Assembly: GCA_910584435.1 (NCBI GenBank)
Contig: CAJUAP010000009.1
Span: 22,728 to 86,727 of the forward strand
Length of the DNA: 64,000 nt
Direction: 5' to 3'
Source of the DNA: an uncultured Acetatifactor sp.
GTDB lineage: Bacteria > Bacillota > Clostridia > Lachnospirales > Lachnospiraceae
This document shows positions 1 through 7,680 of this stretch, in pieces (within the stretch, counting starts at the first letter, position 1; the number at the start of each line of letters is the position of its first letter). The position numbers and the translations under genes are program-made. The notes beneath the pieces were generated by a model. It was not told where the DNA came from, ran no database searches, and saw nothing but the letters and a program-made list of their open reading frames with translations.

Positions 1-119
1 CATATTCTATTGTTTCATCATTGATTCTCTCTTCCATATCTCTCCCTTTCCGTCATACCACACCAATTTCTTCATTCCGTTTACACTTCCTGCCATGCCG
101 ACACATTGGTGCAAACCCG

Positions 120-146
120 GAAGAATGCCCGCATTTGGCATTCTTC
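120..146. repeat. Short perfect hairpin paired with stop-codon element A
   Basis: An inverted repeat with arms GAAGAATGCC and GGCATTCTTC. The same hairpin recurs at 11558-11586, and in both places it lies 40-60 nt beyond the element that follows a minus-strand stop codon. It is preceded by the shared sequence TTGGTGCAAAC in both copies. It may be part of one composite intergenic element or an accessory terminator stem. No T-run follows it directly. Confidence 0.6.
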
Positions 147-187
147 TGTTCAAAATCTTCATCAAATCTTCAGAAGTCCAATATACC

Positions 188-274
188 ATGTGCAATTTAG
201 CTTTTCTTAGTCCGCGTACTAAGAGGGTGTGTACATCCCCCTCTTTGCGGGCTTGGAAAATCTTTGTACACTTA
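188..274 (-). repeat. Dispersed hairpin element A, copy 1, at the aspS stop codon
   Basis: A nested imperfect inverted repeat that begins at the aspS stop codon (TAA followed by GTGTACAAAGATTTTCC on the minus strand) and ends in the complementary TTGCACAT. It contains an inner stem AGAGGG/CCCTCT. Two further copies follow the stop codons of nadE and the DUF368 gene. Likely role is an RNA 3' end structure or a small palindromic repeat; this is inference. Confidence 0.65.
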
Positions 275-2026
275 GTCCCTTACCTTAATGTGCACCTCTC
301 TCAACTGCTGCTCCGTAACATCCCCCGGCGCACCGCAGAGCAGATCCTGCGCCGAACCGCTCATAGGGAACGCAATCACTTCCCTGATATTCTCTTCTCC
401 CCGAAGCAGCATCAGCATCCTGTCCACCCCCGGCGCCATACCTGCATGGGGCGGTGCGCCGAACTGAAATGCCTGATATAATGCGCCGAATTTCTTTTTC
501 AGAATTTCTTCATCGTATCCTGCCAGAGCAAATGCTTTGATCATAATATCCTTATCATGATTCCGCACTGCACCGGAGGACAGCTCAATGCCGTTGCAGA
601 CAATATCATACTGATATGCAAGGATTTCCAGAGGGTTCTTCTGCTCCAATGCTTCCATACCGCCCTGGGGCATGGAAAAAGGATTATGGGTAAACGCAAG
701 CTGCTTCGTATCCGGATCTATCTCATACATGGGAAAATCATTTACATAACAGAAACGAAACGCATTTTTTTCCGTCAATCCCAGCTTTTCCCCAAGTTCG
801 TTTCTGATTTTCCCCGCGTAATAACATGCTCTCTCTTCCTTATCCGCGATAAAGAAAATCGTATCCCCCACGCCAAGTCCGGCCAGCTCCCGCAACTCAG
901 ATTTTAATTCTGCAGGAATAAATTTGTCTATAGGTCCCTTATAAGAAAAATCCTCTGCCACCTCCAGATATCCGAGACCTCCCATCCCAAGCGACACTGC
1001 AAACTGCAGCAGTTTCTCATGGAATCCCTTGCTCATATCCTCATGTACTTTGATTGCCCGGACCGTTCTGCCCAGAAAAGGTTTAAAAGTACACTTCTGG
1101 AAAAATTCCGTCACATCAAGAATTCTCAGGGGATTACGCAAATCGGGCTTATCACAGCCGAATTCCAGCATGGCCTGCCTGTAACTGATGACAGGATAAG
1201 GCGCCCTGGTAATCTCCGCACCCTCCGGCGCAAACTTTTCAAACACAGCAGAAAGCACTTCCTCCCCTGCCCGGAACACATCCTCCTGTGTGGCAAAGCT
1301 CATCTCAAAATCAAGCTGGTAAAATTCTCCCGGCGAACGGTCCGCCCTGGCATCCTCATCCCTGAAACAGGGTGCAATCTGAAAATACTTGTCAATCCCC
1401 GAAACCATCAGCAGCTGCTTATACTGCTGAGGCGCCTGGGGCAGTGCATAGAATTTTCCTTTGAATTTACGGGAAGGAACAATATAATCCCTTGCGCCTT
1501 CCGGCGAAGATGCACAGAGAATTGGGGTCTGAATTTCTACAAACCCCATCTCTGTCATTTTCTGCCGAAGAAATGCAATGACCTGAGAACGGAATAAAAT
1601 ATTGTCACGGACTTTTGCGTTTCTTAAATCCAGATAACGATAGATCAGCCGCACTTCCTCCCTGGTCTCTCTGGAAGTCATCACCTCAAAGGGGAGCCGC
1701 TGATACACCTTTCCCAACACGGTAATCTCCTTTGCTTCCAGCTCAATGGTGCCTGTGGGCAGCTTTGGGTTATAGGTATCCTCATCCCGTTTCTCCACAC
1801 ACCCCTCTATGGTAATACATGCCTCCTTTACCAGCCCCTTGAGCAGACTGTCATTGCGGATAACTACCTGCAGCACACCGTACATATCCCGCAGATCAAT
1901 AAATGACACACCGCCGTGATCACGAATATTCTCAACCCATCCTGCTGCCCTTATGGTCTGTCCAATGTGCCGCTCACTGATTTCTTTGATTGTAATGTCT
2001 CTGTAACAATTCTTCATTTCCATCAT
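272..2026 (-). CDS. aspS: Aspartyl-tRNA synthetase
   Basis: Cytosolic class II aminoacyl-tRNA synthetase that charges tRNA-Asp (584 residues from this start, normal for the bacterial type). An N-terminal OB-fold anticodon-binding domain (AGWVENIRDHGGVSFIDLRD) is followed by the catalytic core with motif 2 (FRDEDARADRSPGEFYQLDFE region), an internal bacterial GAD insertion, and C-terminal motif 3 (GMAPGVDRMLMLL). The start is uncertain among three close ATGs (2026, 2023, 2017). AAGGTAAGGTG lies just upstream, and the ATG at 2023 has the best spacing. A T-box leader precedes it, so expression should respond to uncharged tRNA. The stop codon is the first triplet of hairpin element A. Confidence 0.95.
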   Translation of the reverse strand: MMEMKNCYRDITIKEISERHIGQTIRAAGWVENIRDHGGVSFIDLRDMYGVLQVVIRNDSLLKGLVKEACITIEGCVEKRDEDTYNPKLPTGTIELEAKEITVLGKVYQRLPFEVMTSRETREEVRLIYRYLDLRNAKVRDNILFRSQVIAFLRQKMTEMGFVEIQTPILCASSPEGARDYIVPSRKFKGKFYALPQAPQQYKQLLMVSGIDKYFQIAPCFRDEDARADRSPGEFYQLDFEMSFATQEDVFRAGEEVLSAVFEKFAPEGAEITRAPYPVISYRQAMLEFGCDKPDLRNPLRILDVTEFFQKCTFKPFLGRTVRAIKVHEDMSKGFHEKLLQFAVSLGMGGLGYLEVAEDFSYKGPIDKFIPAELKSELRELAGLGVGDTIFFIADKEERACYYAGKIRNELGEKLGLTEKNAFRFCYVNDFPMYEIDPDTKQLAFTHNPFSMPQGGMEALEQKNPLEILAYQYDIVCNGIELSSGAVRNHDKDIMIKAFALAGYDEEILKKKFGALYQAFQFGAPPHAGMAPGVDRMLMLLRGEENIREVIAFPMSGSAQDLLCGAPGDVTEQQLREVHIKVRD

Positions 2027-2195
2027 CTTCACCTTACCTTTCTGGTATTCACTCAATGATGTGTTCCGATATATTTACAGACCATTGTGCGGAAGACGCT
2101 GACACGTATTCTCCAGCTGCCGCACTGATGCCTTTCAGCTGCTCTGCCGGCACCCTGATACAGCCGCCAGCTGTTTCGCCGTTTTCTGCACCACA

Positions 2196-2500
2196 GGAAT
2201 AAAAATATCCCGGAACACAGTTTCCTGCATTCCGGGACGAATAATAGCAAAATATTATCCGCGGTACCACCCGCCTTGATAAGCCGTACCTTCCATCAAA
2301 GATATCCCTCGGCTCATCCTCTCTGACACTTAACGCGTGCAACGTGCTGCCTTAGCAAAAGAAGAAACTACCCTCTCCCTTTGGTTCAGACAGCCTGCTC
2401 CGGAGTGTTCCCCATATCAATTCCAGCCGACAGCGCTCTCAGTCGGTGACGCCGCCTTCCTGTTGCCTTTCCTGAAAGGAGTCTCCTTCATCGCATTTTT
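2196..2500 (-). promoter_or_regulatory. T-box leader of aspS
   Basis: On the minus strand the leader carries a long stem I region (about 2500-2340), then the conserved T-box antiterminator sequence GGCGGGTGGTACCGCGG at 2275-2259. A strong terminator follows, with stem CCCGGAATGCAG/CTGTGTTCCGGG at 2237-2208 and TATTTTTATT after it. This is the standard transcription-attenuating T-box design, in which uncharged tRNA stabilises the antiterminator. I could not place the specifier codon with certainty: the distal part of stem I shows both GAT and AAC triplets. Confidence 0.9.
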
Positions 2501-2512
2501 TATATGAAACTT

Positions 2513-2541
2513 ATGCTACCATATTTTATTGTGTTTTGCAA
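2513..2541 (-). promoter_or_regulatory. Sigma-A type promoter for aspS
   Basis: Minus-strand TTGCAA, a 17-nt spacer, then TAGCAT, placed just upstream of the T-box leader. Spacing and position fit the vegetative promoter of aspS. Confidence 0.65.
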
Positions 2542-2572
2542 GGATTTTTTGCCGGAATCAGCGCAAAACCGG

Positions 2573-2678
2573 ATTTACCATTTTGCCGAACTTATTGTTT
2601 TACCGGATTTACCATTCTGCCGAACTTACTGTTTTTACTGAACTTACCATTCTGTCAAACTTACTGTTTTTACCTGCC
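2573..2678. repeat. Three tandem 34-36 bp imperfect repeats
   Basis: Three consecutive copies of a T-rich unit of the form TTTACCATTYTGCCGAACTT plus a T-run, starting near 2573, 2607 and 2643. They lie between the aspS promoter and the 3' end of the hypothetical gene at 2760. No reading frame or clear function is seen. Confidence 0.75.
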
Positions 2679-2759
2679 TTGCCTTTTTCATCCTGAGTTC
2701 TATGGTTTCCCATCCGCAGATTTTTACAGATTCGCATTATTCTGTCTGCAGTTTTCCTG

Positions 2760-3209
2760 TTACTCCCAATCGTCCTCTATTTCCTTTTCCTCCCAATACG
2801 GTTTTCCATTCTTAATTCCCATCTTTATCTCACAAGGGCCGTCCGTCCAGACCCCTTCCCAATCATAGTCCGCTGCCCTGGCACCTTTGAGCAGCTCCAC
2901 CAATTCGTCCGCAGCCGCTTTGCTGTCCTCATCATGAGCATTGCCTCCAATCGCAGCGCCGCTGGGACCATTGTACACAGTGAGATAAACTTCCGTCCCC
3001 TGCATATCCTTCGCCAGCAGAATATACTCATACTGATCCTCCATATCCTCCGTGATATATATGGGGTCTCCAAATAATGTCATCATTTTCCCCAGACATA
3101 ATACCTCCGTATGCTTCCCCAAATCTCCAACATTCCTGATTTTGGATGTACCCATGACTGCCTTTTTTGCTTCCTCGCCCTGTGCCGTAAACTGAAATCT
3201 TGTGCTCAT
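2760..3209 (-). CDS. Hypothetical acidic cytosolic protein
   Basis: A 149-residue protein without signal peptide or membrane segment, acidic towards the C-terminus (ends KEIEDDWE). GGAGGG lies 9 nt before the ATG. It contains beta-rich stretches such as YEYILLAKDMQGTEVYLTVYNGP and a helical region DSKAAADELVELLKGARA. I do not recognise the family. The preceding gene on the same strand is the membrane protein at 3322, about 110 nt away, so co-transcription is possible. It could be a small immunity-like or stress protein, but nothing in the sequence decides this. Confidence 0.7.
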   Translation of the reverse strand: MSTRFQFTAQGEEAKKAVMGTSKIRNVGDLGKHTEVLCLGKMMTLFGDPIYITEDMEDQYEYILLAKDMQGTEVYLTVYNGPSGAAIGGNAHDEDSKAAADELVELLKGARAADYDWEGVWTDGPCEIKMGIKNGKPYWEEKEIEDDWE

Positions 3210-3298
3210 ACAATTTAACCCTCCAAAGATTTTATTTCACAATTCTCTTCTACAAAAAATCATTTTGTCCTCATCTTCCCAAACCTTCCATTTCTCCA

Positions 3299-3342
3299 AC
3301 TACTTAATCCATCCCCAGATACTACTTAATCCATCCCCAGAT
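3299..3342. repeat. 22-bp perfect tandem duplication of a gene 3' end
   Basis: The 22 bp at 3321-3342, which encode the last codons and TAG stop of the membrane protein (IWGWIK then stop), are repeated without change at 3299-3320, immediately beyond the stop. Similar 3'-end duplications occur at dapF and at the sensor kinase ending at 27822. Confidence 0.9.
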
Positions 3343-4464
3343 AATTGCCAGATATTCCCCACAATAATACATTCCACGCAGCCAGATGAAAAATGTACCA
3401 AACCACAGAGGCCACGCCAGGTCACTGCGCTGTCTTATTATTTTTCTTCCCAATGCCAGAATCTCACAGATGCACAGCAGCATGGTTCCAAAGGACGCAC
3501 GATCCGGATAATGAGGTGACAAAATAAGCGCCCCCCAGGACAGCAATGCACACCCCGTCAGAAGCATGTCCTTTGCATCCGCAGCCTGTTTCAACACATA
3601 TCTGCTCAATATCCACAAGAAAGCAAGCACCAGCAATACCGGAAACAAGTAATCCAATGCGCCCTTGCATTCCCCATAACATCTCAGAAACAGCCTCCAG
3701 AGAGCCCCATACTGTTCCTCTCCTGTCTGGCCGCTTCGGACGAAATTTCCCGGAGCCGCAATACACATTATGCTGCCGCCCAGACAGCAGAAATTCCCCA
3801 GAATCATCCAGGGTTTTATCTTCCTTCCTCCCCTGATGACAAGGATAATGACAGCAAGACTTAATATCCACACTGACGGCCCCATATTCTCATTGCTCCA
3901 TCCTGCCGCAATTCCCAATGGAATCATCCATATGGTAATACCAGGCAGCGGACGGGGCAGCTCTTCCCCTCTCCCAGGTACTTCCCTCAGATAGCAATGG
4001 ACAAAGGCAAGAATGAACACAGTGATATACAGGTAATTTGCGGCACCCGCCTGCCAGAACATGCTCATACGCCAGTTGGCATTCAGCCCCAGAATCATAG
4101 CTATGGCCGCGAAAAATGCCGGAAGCCTGCGATGTCCGGAAACAAAACAAACCATTCCTCCAAGCAGCATGGTAAATATTACATTGAGGCAATCTGCAGC
4201 CTGCTCTCCCGCAAGAAGAGTAAGCTGCAGAATCCCATGTGTAATGCTCCTGCCGCCCCAATTATGATAATGCCAGATTTGACTTTTAATAATATCCGCA
4301 AAAGATGTAATGGGCGTATCATCATACAGCATGGTAGAATACCATAAATCGTCCATTTCAAAAGGAATTACCCTATGGGTCATATACAGCACAATCATGG
4401 ACACCAACACCAAAATGCCTGTGGCAATCCACATCAATTGATACTTTCCATTCTTCACCTGCAA
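3322..4464 (-). CDS. Multi-pass membrane protein, GT-C/DUF6056-like
   Basis: A 380-residue integral membrane protein with about nine hydrophobic segments. The first spans roughly residues 10-30 and is followed by an exported loop with MDDLWYS and HNWGGRS. An acidic pair after TM1 and a later Asn/Gly/Arg motif are typical of GT-C fold glycosyltransferases and of the DUF6056 group, which suggests transfer of a sugar from a polyprenyl donor to a surface polymer. The assignment is by resemblance only. It sits 18 nt downstream of dapL on the same strand. Its last codons and stop are tandemly duplicated. Confidence 0.6.
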   Translation of the reverse strand: MQVKNGKYQLMWIATGILVLVSMIVLYMTHRVIPFEMDDLWYSTMLYDDTPITSFADIIKSQIWHYHNWGGRSITHGILQLTLLAGEQAADCLNVIFTMLLGGMVCFVSGHRRLPAFFAAIAMILGLNANWRMSMFWQAGAANYLYITVFILAFVHCYLREVPGRGEELPRPLPGITIWMIPLGIAAGWSNENMGPSVWILSLAVIILVIRGGRKIKPWMILGNFCCLGGSIMCIAAPGNFVRSGQTGEEQYGALWRLFLRCYGECKGALDYLFPVLLVLAFLWILSRYVLKQAADAKDMLLTGCALLSWGALILSPHYPDRASFGTMLLCICEILALGRKIIRQRSDLAWPLWFGTFFIWLRGMYYCGEYLAIIWGWIK

Positions 4465-4482
4465 ATCCTCTATTCCGATTCT

Positions 4483-5703
4483 TTACATTCTTAACGCCTT
4501 AATCCGATTTACTGCCTCAACGGTATTCTCATAAGTTCCAAAAGCCGTCAGTCTAAAGTAGCCTTCGCCGTTTGGACCGAAACCGGAACCGGGGGTGCCT
4601 ACCACATTTGCCTGCTCCAGCAGATAGTCAAAGAACTCCCAGCCAGACATTCCCTTTGGTGTCTTCAGCCAGATATAAGGCGCATTGACACCGCCTGACA
4701 CAGTATAGCCTGCCTCCTTCAAACCATTGTAAATATAGCTTGCATTTTTCATGTAATAAGCTACCTGTTCCTTCAGCTGCTCCCTGCCCTCTTGGGAATA
4801 CACCGCTTCTCCGGCCCGCTGCACAATATAAGGCGCTCCGTTATACTTGGTTCCATGCCGCCTTGCCCACAGGGAATGCAGCATGGTCTCACCGCATTTC
4901 AACTCTTTGGGAATCACGGTAAAGCCCAGACGCACACCGGTAAAGCCCGCATTTTTAGAAAAAGACCGAAGCTCAATGGCACAAGTTCTCGCCCCTTCGC
5001 ATTCATAGATACTGTGGGGCACATCAGCTTCAGAAATATAGGCTTCATATGCGGCATCATAAAGGATCACCGCCCCCACCTTATTCGCATAATCCACCCA
5101 CTCCTGCAGCCTTGCCTTGGTAATCGCAGAACCGGTGGGATTATTAGGAAAGCACAGATAAATCAAATCCGGCACTTCCTCAGGCAGTTCCGGTGTAAAG
5201 TCATTGTCGGCTGTACAGGGCATATAGATAACATCACTCCAGGTTTCCTGCTCCTTATTGTAAGTCCCCGTTCTGCCGGCCATAACATTAGAATCCACAT
5301 ACACCGGATACACCGGGTCACACACGGCAATCCGATTATCCAGGCTGAAGATTTCCTGAATATTGGAAGAATCACATTTTGCTCCGTCAGAAATGAATAT
5401 CTCATCTGCGGTAATACTGCATCCTCTGGCCTTATAATCATTTTCTGCAATGGCATTTCTTAAGAATTCATATCCCAGTTCCGGCGCATATCCATGAAAA
5501 GTCTCCGCCTTCCCCATTTCATCCACTGCTTTGTGCATGGCTTCCACAATGACCGGTGCCAAAGGCTGTGTCACATCCCCGATTCCAAGGCGTATCACCT
5601 TCTTATCCGGGTGGGCTGCGCTATACGCATTGACCTTTTTTCCAATCGTGGAAAACAGGTAACTTCCGGGAAGCTTTAAATAATTTTCATTGAGTTTAAA
5701 CAT
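4483..5703 (-). CDS. dapL: LL-diaminopimelate aminotransferase
   Basis: A PLP-dependent fold type I aminotransferase of 406 residues. It converts tetrahydrodipicolinate to LL-diaminopimelate in one step for lysine and peptidoglycan synthesis. Family hallmarks are the N-terminus NENYLKLPGSYLFSTIGKK, IRLGIGDVTQPLAP, the substrate region FPNNPTGSAITK, YDAAYEAYI, the PLP-lysine segment SFSKNAGFTGVRLGFT, and the C-terminal GFGPNGEGYFRLTAFG. The next enzyme of the route, dapF, lies upstream on the same strand, so the two probably form a unit. Confidence 0.95.
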   Translation of the reverse strand: MFKLNENYLKLPGSYLFSTIGKKVNAYSAAHPDKKVIRLGIGDVTQPLAPVIVEAMHKAVDEMGKAETFHGYAPELGYEFLRNAIAENDYKARGCSITADEIFISDGAKCDSSNIQEIFSLDNRIAVCDPVYPVYVDSNVMAGRTGTYNKEQETWSDVIYMPCTADNDFTPELPEEVPDLIYLCFPNNPTGSAITKARLQEWVDYANKVGAVILYDAAYEAYISEADVPHSIYECEGARTCAIELRSFSKNAGFTGVRLGFTVIPKELKCGETMLHSLWARRHGTKYNGAPYIVQRAGEAVYSQEGREQLKEQVAYYMKNASYIYNGLKEAGYTVSGGVNAPYIWLKTPKGMSGWEFFDYLLEQANVVGTPGSGFGPNGEGYFRLTAFGTYENTVEAVNRIKALRM

Positions 5704-5850
5704 TTTCTTCTCTCCTTCTGTATTGTGATAATATTAACGCAATATCTGCGATATCTTTTTCCCTGTCGGGCTTCTTTTCCATTTCTATAAGCCCTTCTGC
5801 ACACAACAGGAACACCGCCGATTCGTTCTACCGGCCAGGTACACCTCCGC

Positions 5851-5919
5851 ATATCTGTCCCTCAAACACCGTAACTGCAGGTTTCCTCATATCCGTCCCT
5901 CAAATACCGTAACCGCAGG
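5851..5919. repeat. Direct repeat copying the end of dapF beyond its stop
   Basis: A 31-bp segment covering the final dapF codons and TGA (5889-5919) is repeated at 5851-5881 with 28 of 31 bases identical, 38 bp away in the downstream spacer. It is one of three such 3'-end duplications in the window. Confidence 0.85.
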
Positions 5920-6876
5920 CCCTGTCATATGCACAATATTCCTCTCTCTGTCCCATTCAATAAGCAATTCACCGCCTGACATTGTAACCGTTACACGGTT
6001 TTGCGTCAAGTCATTTAACACGGCCGCCACCACTGCCGCACAGGCTCCGGTTCCGCAGGCAAGCGTCTCCCCTGTTCCGCGTTCCCATACCCGCAGAAAA
6101 CAATGTTCTCTGTCGAGCACTTCCACAAACTCCGTATTCACCCGCTCAGGAAACCTGACATGATGTTCTAACAAAGGCCCTATCCCGTCAAGAGCCATCT
6201 TCCTGACGTCTTGGGCAAAAATTACTGCATGGGGATTCCCCATAGATACGCATGTCATATGAAATTCACTGCCTCCTGCCGCAATGGGCACATTCACCGC
6301 CTGATTCCCTTCCGCCTCCACCGGTATCAGAGACGGTGTCAGGATAGGGCTTCCCATATTGACGCGTACATACATAACCTCTTTTCCTCTTTCATATCGC
6401 TCTACATGTTCCGCTTCTATCCCTGCCGGCTCCCCATGTTCTCTGTCCGCATCGGACAGCTCCTTGCATTCCGTTTCCGCGCCTCGCTGTCCACTGCGTT
6501 CCTCTTCCTCTCCGGACGGCTCCGCGCGTTCTGCTTTTACGCCCCGCAGGAGCAATTCCAAATGCTTTATCTGCCCGCCGCTCTCCACCGTGATATACGG
6601 CCCATCCGCCATCCCCTTATCATAAACATATTTTCCCACGCATCGTATACCGTTTCCACACATCTGTGCCCTTGTTCCGTCAGCATTATACATTTCCATC
6701 TCAAAGTCAGCCGCACTGGATGGATTAATGAAAATCAATCCGTCTGCGCCAATTCCATGCTGCCTGTGGCTCAACCTCCTGGCCAGCTCCGGCTTTCCTG
6801 CCTCCTCCACCCTTTCTTCAAAACCATTCACATAAATATAATCGTTCCCGCAACCGTGCATTTTCGTAAACTTCAT
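5887..6876 (-). CDS. dapF: Diaminopimelate epimerase with an internal charged insert
   Basis: A cofactor-independent epimerase that interconverts LL- and meso-diaminopimelate. Both catalytic cysteines are present: Cys73 in MCGNGIRCVGKYVYDKG and Cys274 in GETLACGTGACAAVVA. The protein has 329 residues against about 275 usually. The excess is a very charged, low-complexity segment at about residues 112-166, rich in Glu, Arg and Gly, with internal similarity (AERAEPSG, AETECKE, EAEHVERYE). It replaces a loop between two core strands, so the enzyme is probably still active. Its neighbour dapL gives the substrate. The gene end is duplicated downstream. Confidence 0.92.
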   Translation of the reverse strand: MKFTKMHGCGNDYIYVNGFEERVEEAGKPELARRLSHRQHGIGADGLIFINPSSAADFEMEMYNADGTRAQMCGNGIRCVGKYVYDKGMADGPYITVESGGQIKHLELLLRGVKAERAEPSGEEEERSGQRGAETECKELSDADREHGEPAGIEAEHVERYERGKEVMYVRVNMGSPILTPSLIPVEAEGNQAVNVPIAAGGSEFHMTCVSMGNPHAVIFAQDVRKMALDGIGPLLEHHVRFPERVNTEFVEVLDREHCFLRVWERGTGETLACGTGACAAVVAAVLNDLTQNRVTVTMSGGELLIEWDRERNIVHMTGPAVTVFEGRI

Positions 6877-7013
6877 ATCAGTTTCCTTCTACGCCGCTTC
6901 ACTGTTATTACACTTTATTGCGTAAACCTAAATATCATACCAGCTACGAATAAATCTCTCTCCTGAGACATATTTATTATAAAGTGTCAAGAGAAAGTTT
7001 AGGGGGAATAGGA

Positions 7014-7475
7014 ATGAGTGCCAAAACTAAAATTGTTGTACTTCACATGAAGGAGCTGATCTATACCGCAATCTTCGCCGCGCTTGGAATTCTGTTCGTG
7101 ATTCTGCTGATCATGATGTTTCTGCCGGACAAAGACAAGGAAAACACGCCCGCTGTCGATTCGAATGCGGTAGAAACCGCCTCCCTCTACATACCCGGCA
7201 TTTATACCACAGAACTGGTATTGGGCAGCCAGTCCATTGATGTGGAAGTGATCGTAGACAAAAGCAGCATCACCTCCATACGCATGGTCAACCTGAATGA
7301 TGCCGTTACCACTATGTATCCCCTGCTCCAGCCGACCTTTGATTCCATCTGCGAGCAGGCATACGAACAGCAATCGCTGGACAATATCACCTACACTGCT
7401 GACAGCAAATACACCTCACTGGTATTGCTGGAAGCCATTCAAAACTCTCTTAATAAGGCCATGGGGAATCGCTGA
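7014..7475 (+). CDS. Membrane-anchored FMN-binding-domain-like protein
   Basis: A 153-residue protein starting at the ATG preceded by AGGGGGA. It has one N-terminal membrane segment (about residues 10-33, ending LIMMFLPDKDKE), then an exported domain. The pattern GIYTTELVLGSQSIDVEVIVDKS and the closing YTADSKYTSLVLLEAIQ resemble the FMN-binding fold of RnfG/NosR-type proteins, where the end motif is usually SGAT-x-TS; here it reads ADSKYTS, so flavinylation at the usual Thr is uncertain. It is divergently transcribed from dapF and convergent with nadE. The role is unknown; an electron-transfer or peptidoglycan-side function is only a guess. Confidence 0.7.
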   Translation: MSAKTKIVVLHMKELIYTAIFAALGILFVILLIMMFLPDKDKENTPAVDSNAVETASLYIPGIYTTELVLGSQSIDVEVIVDKSSITSIRMVNLNDAVTTMYPLLQPTFDSICEQAYEQQSLDNITYTADSKYTSLVLLEAIQNSLNKAMGNR

Positions 7476-7586
7476 GGCGGTTTCCATGGCATAGTTACAT
7501 ACTTCCAACCAACCCCATGGAACTTTGTTCCCGGAAAAACGCTGCCCAAAGCGAGCTTGCTCGTTTGCTTTTTTCAGTGTGAGAAA

Positions 7587-7680
7587 GGTCCGCTCCGCGA
7601 ACCGTGGAATTTCTTAGACAACGTACTAATAGAGTGTGTACCCCCTCTTTGGCGTCTTAGAAATTCTTCTCACACTTTTA
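7587..7680 (-). repeat. Dispersed hairpin element A, copy 2, at the nadE stop codon
   Basis: An imperfect inverted repeat with outer arms AGTGTGAGAA/TTCTCACACT and inner arms around GAATTTCTTAGAC/GTCTTAGAAATTC. The nadE stop TAA directly abuts it. It resembles copies 1 and 3 in sequence and position. The rest of the spacer between 7476 and 7587 shows only a short inverted repeat AGCGAGC/GCTCGTT and no gene. Confidence 0.7.

Noticed and set aside
7..195. 62-codon minus-strand frame at the left edge
   Set aside because: No ribosome binding site, and it runs through the GAAGAATGCC hairpin repeat, so it is probably non-coding spacer.
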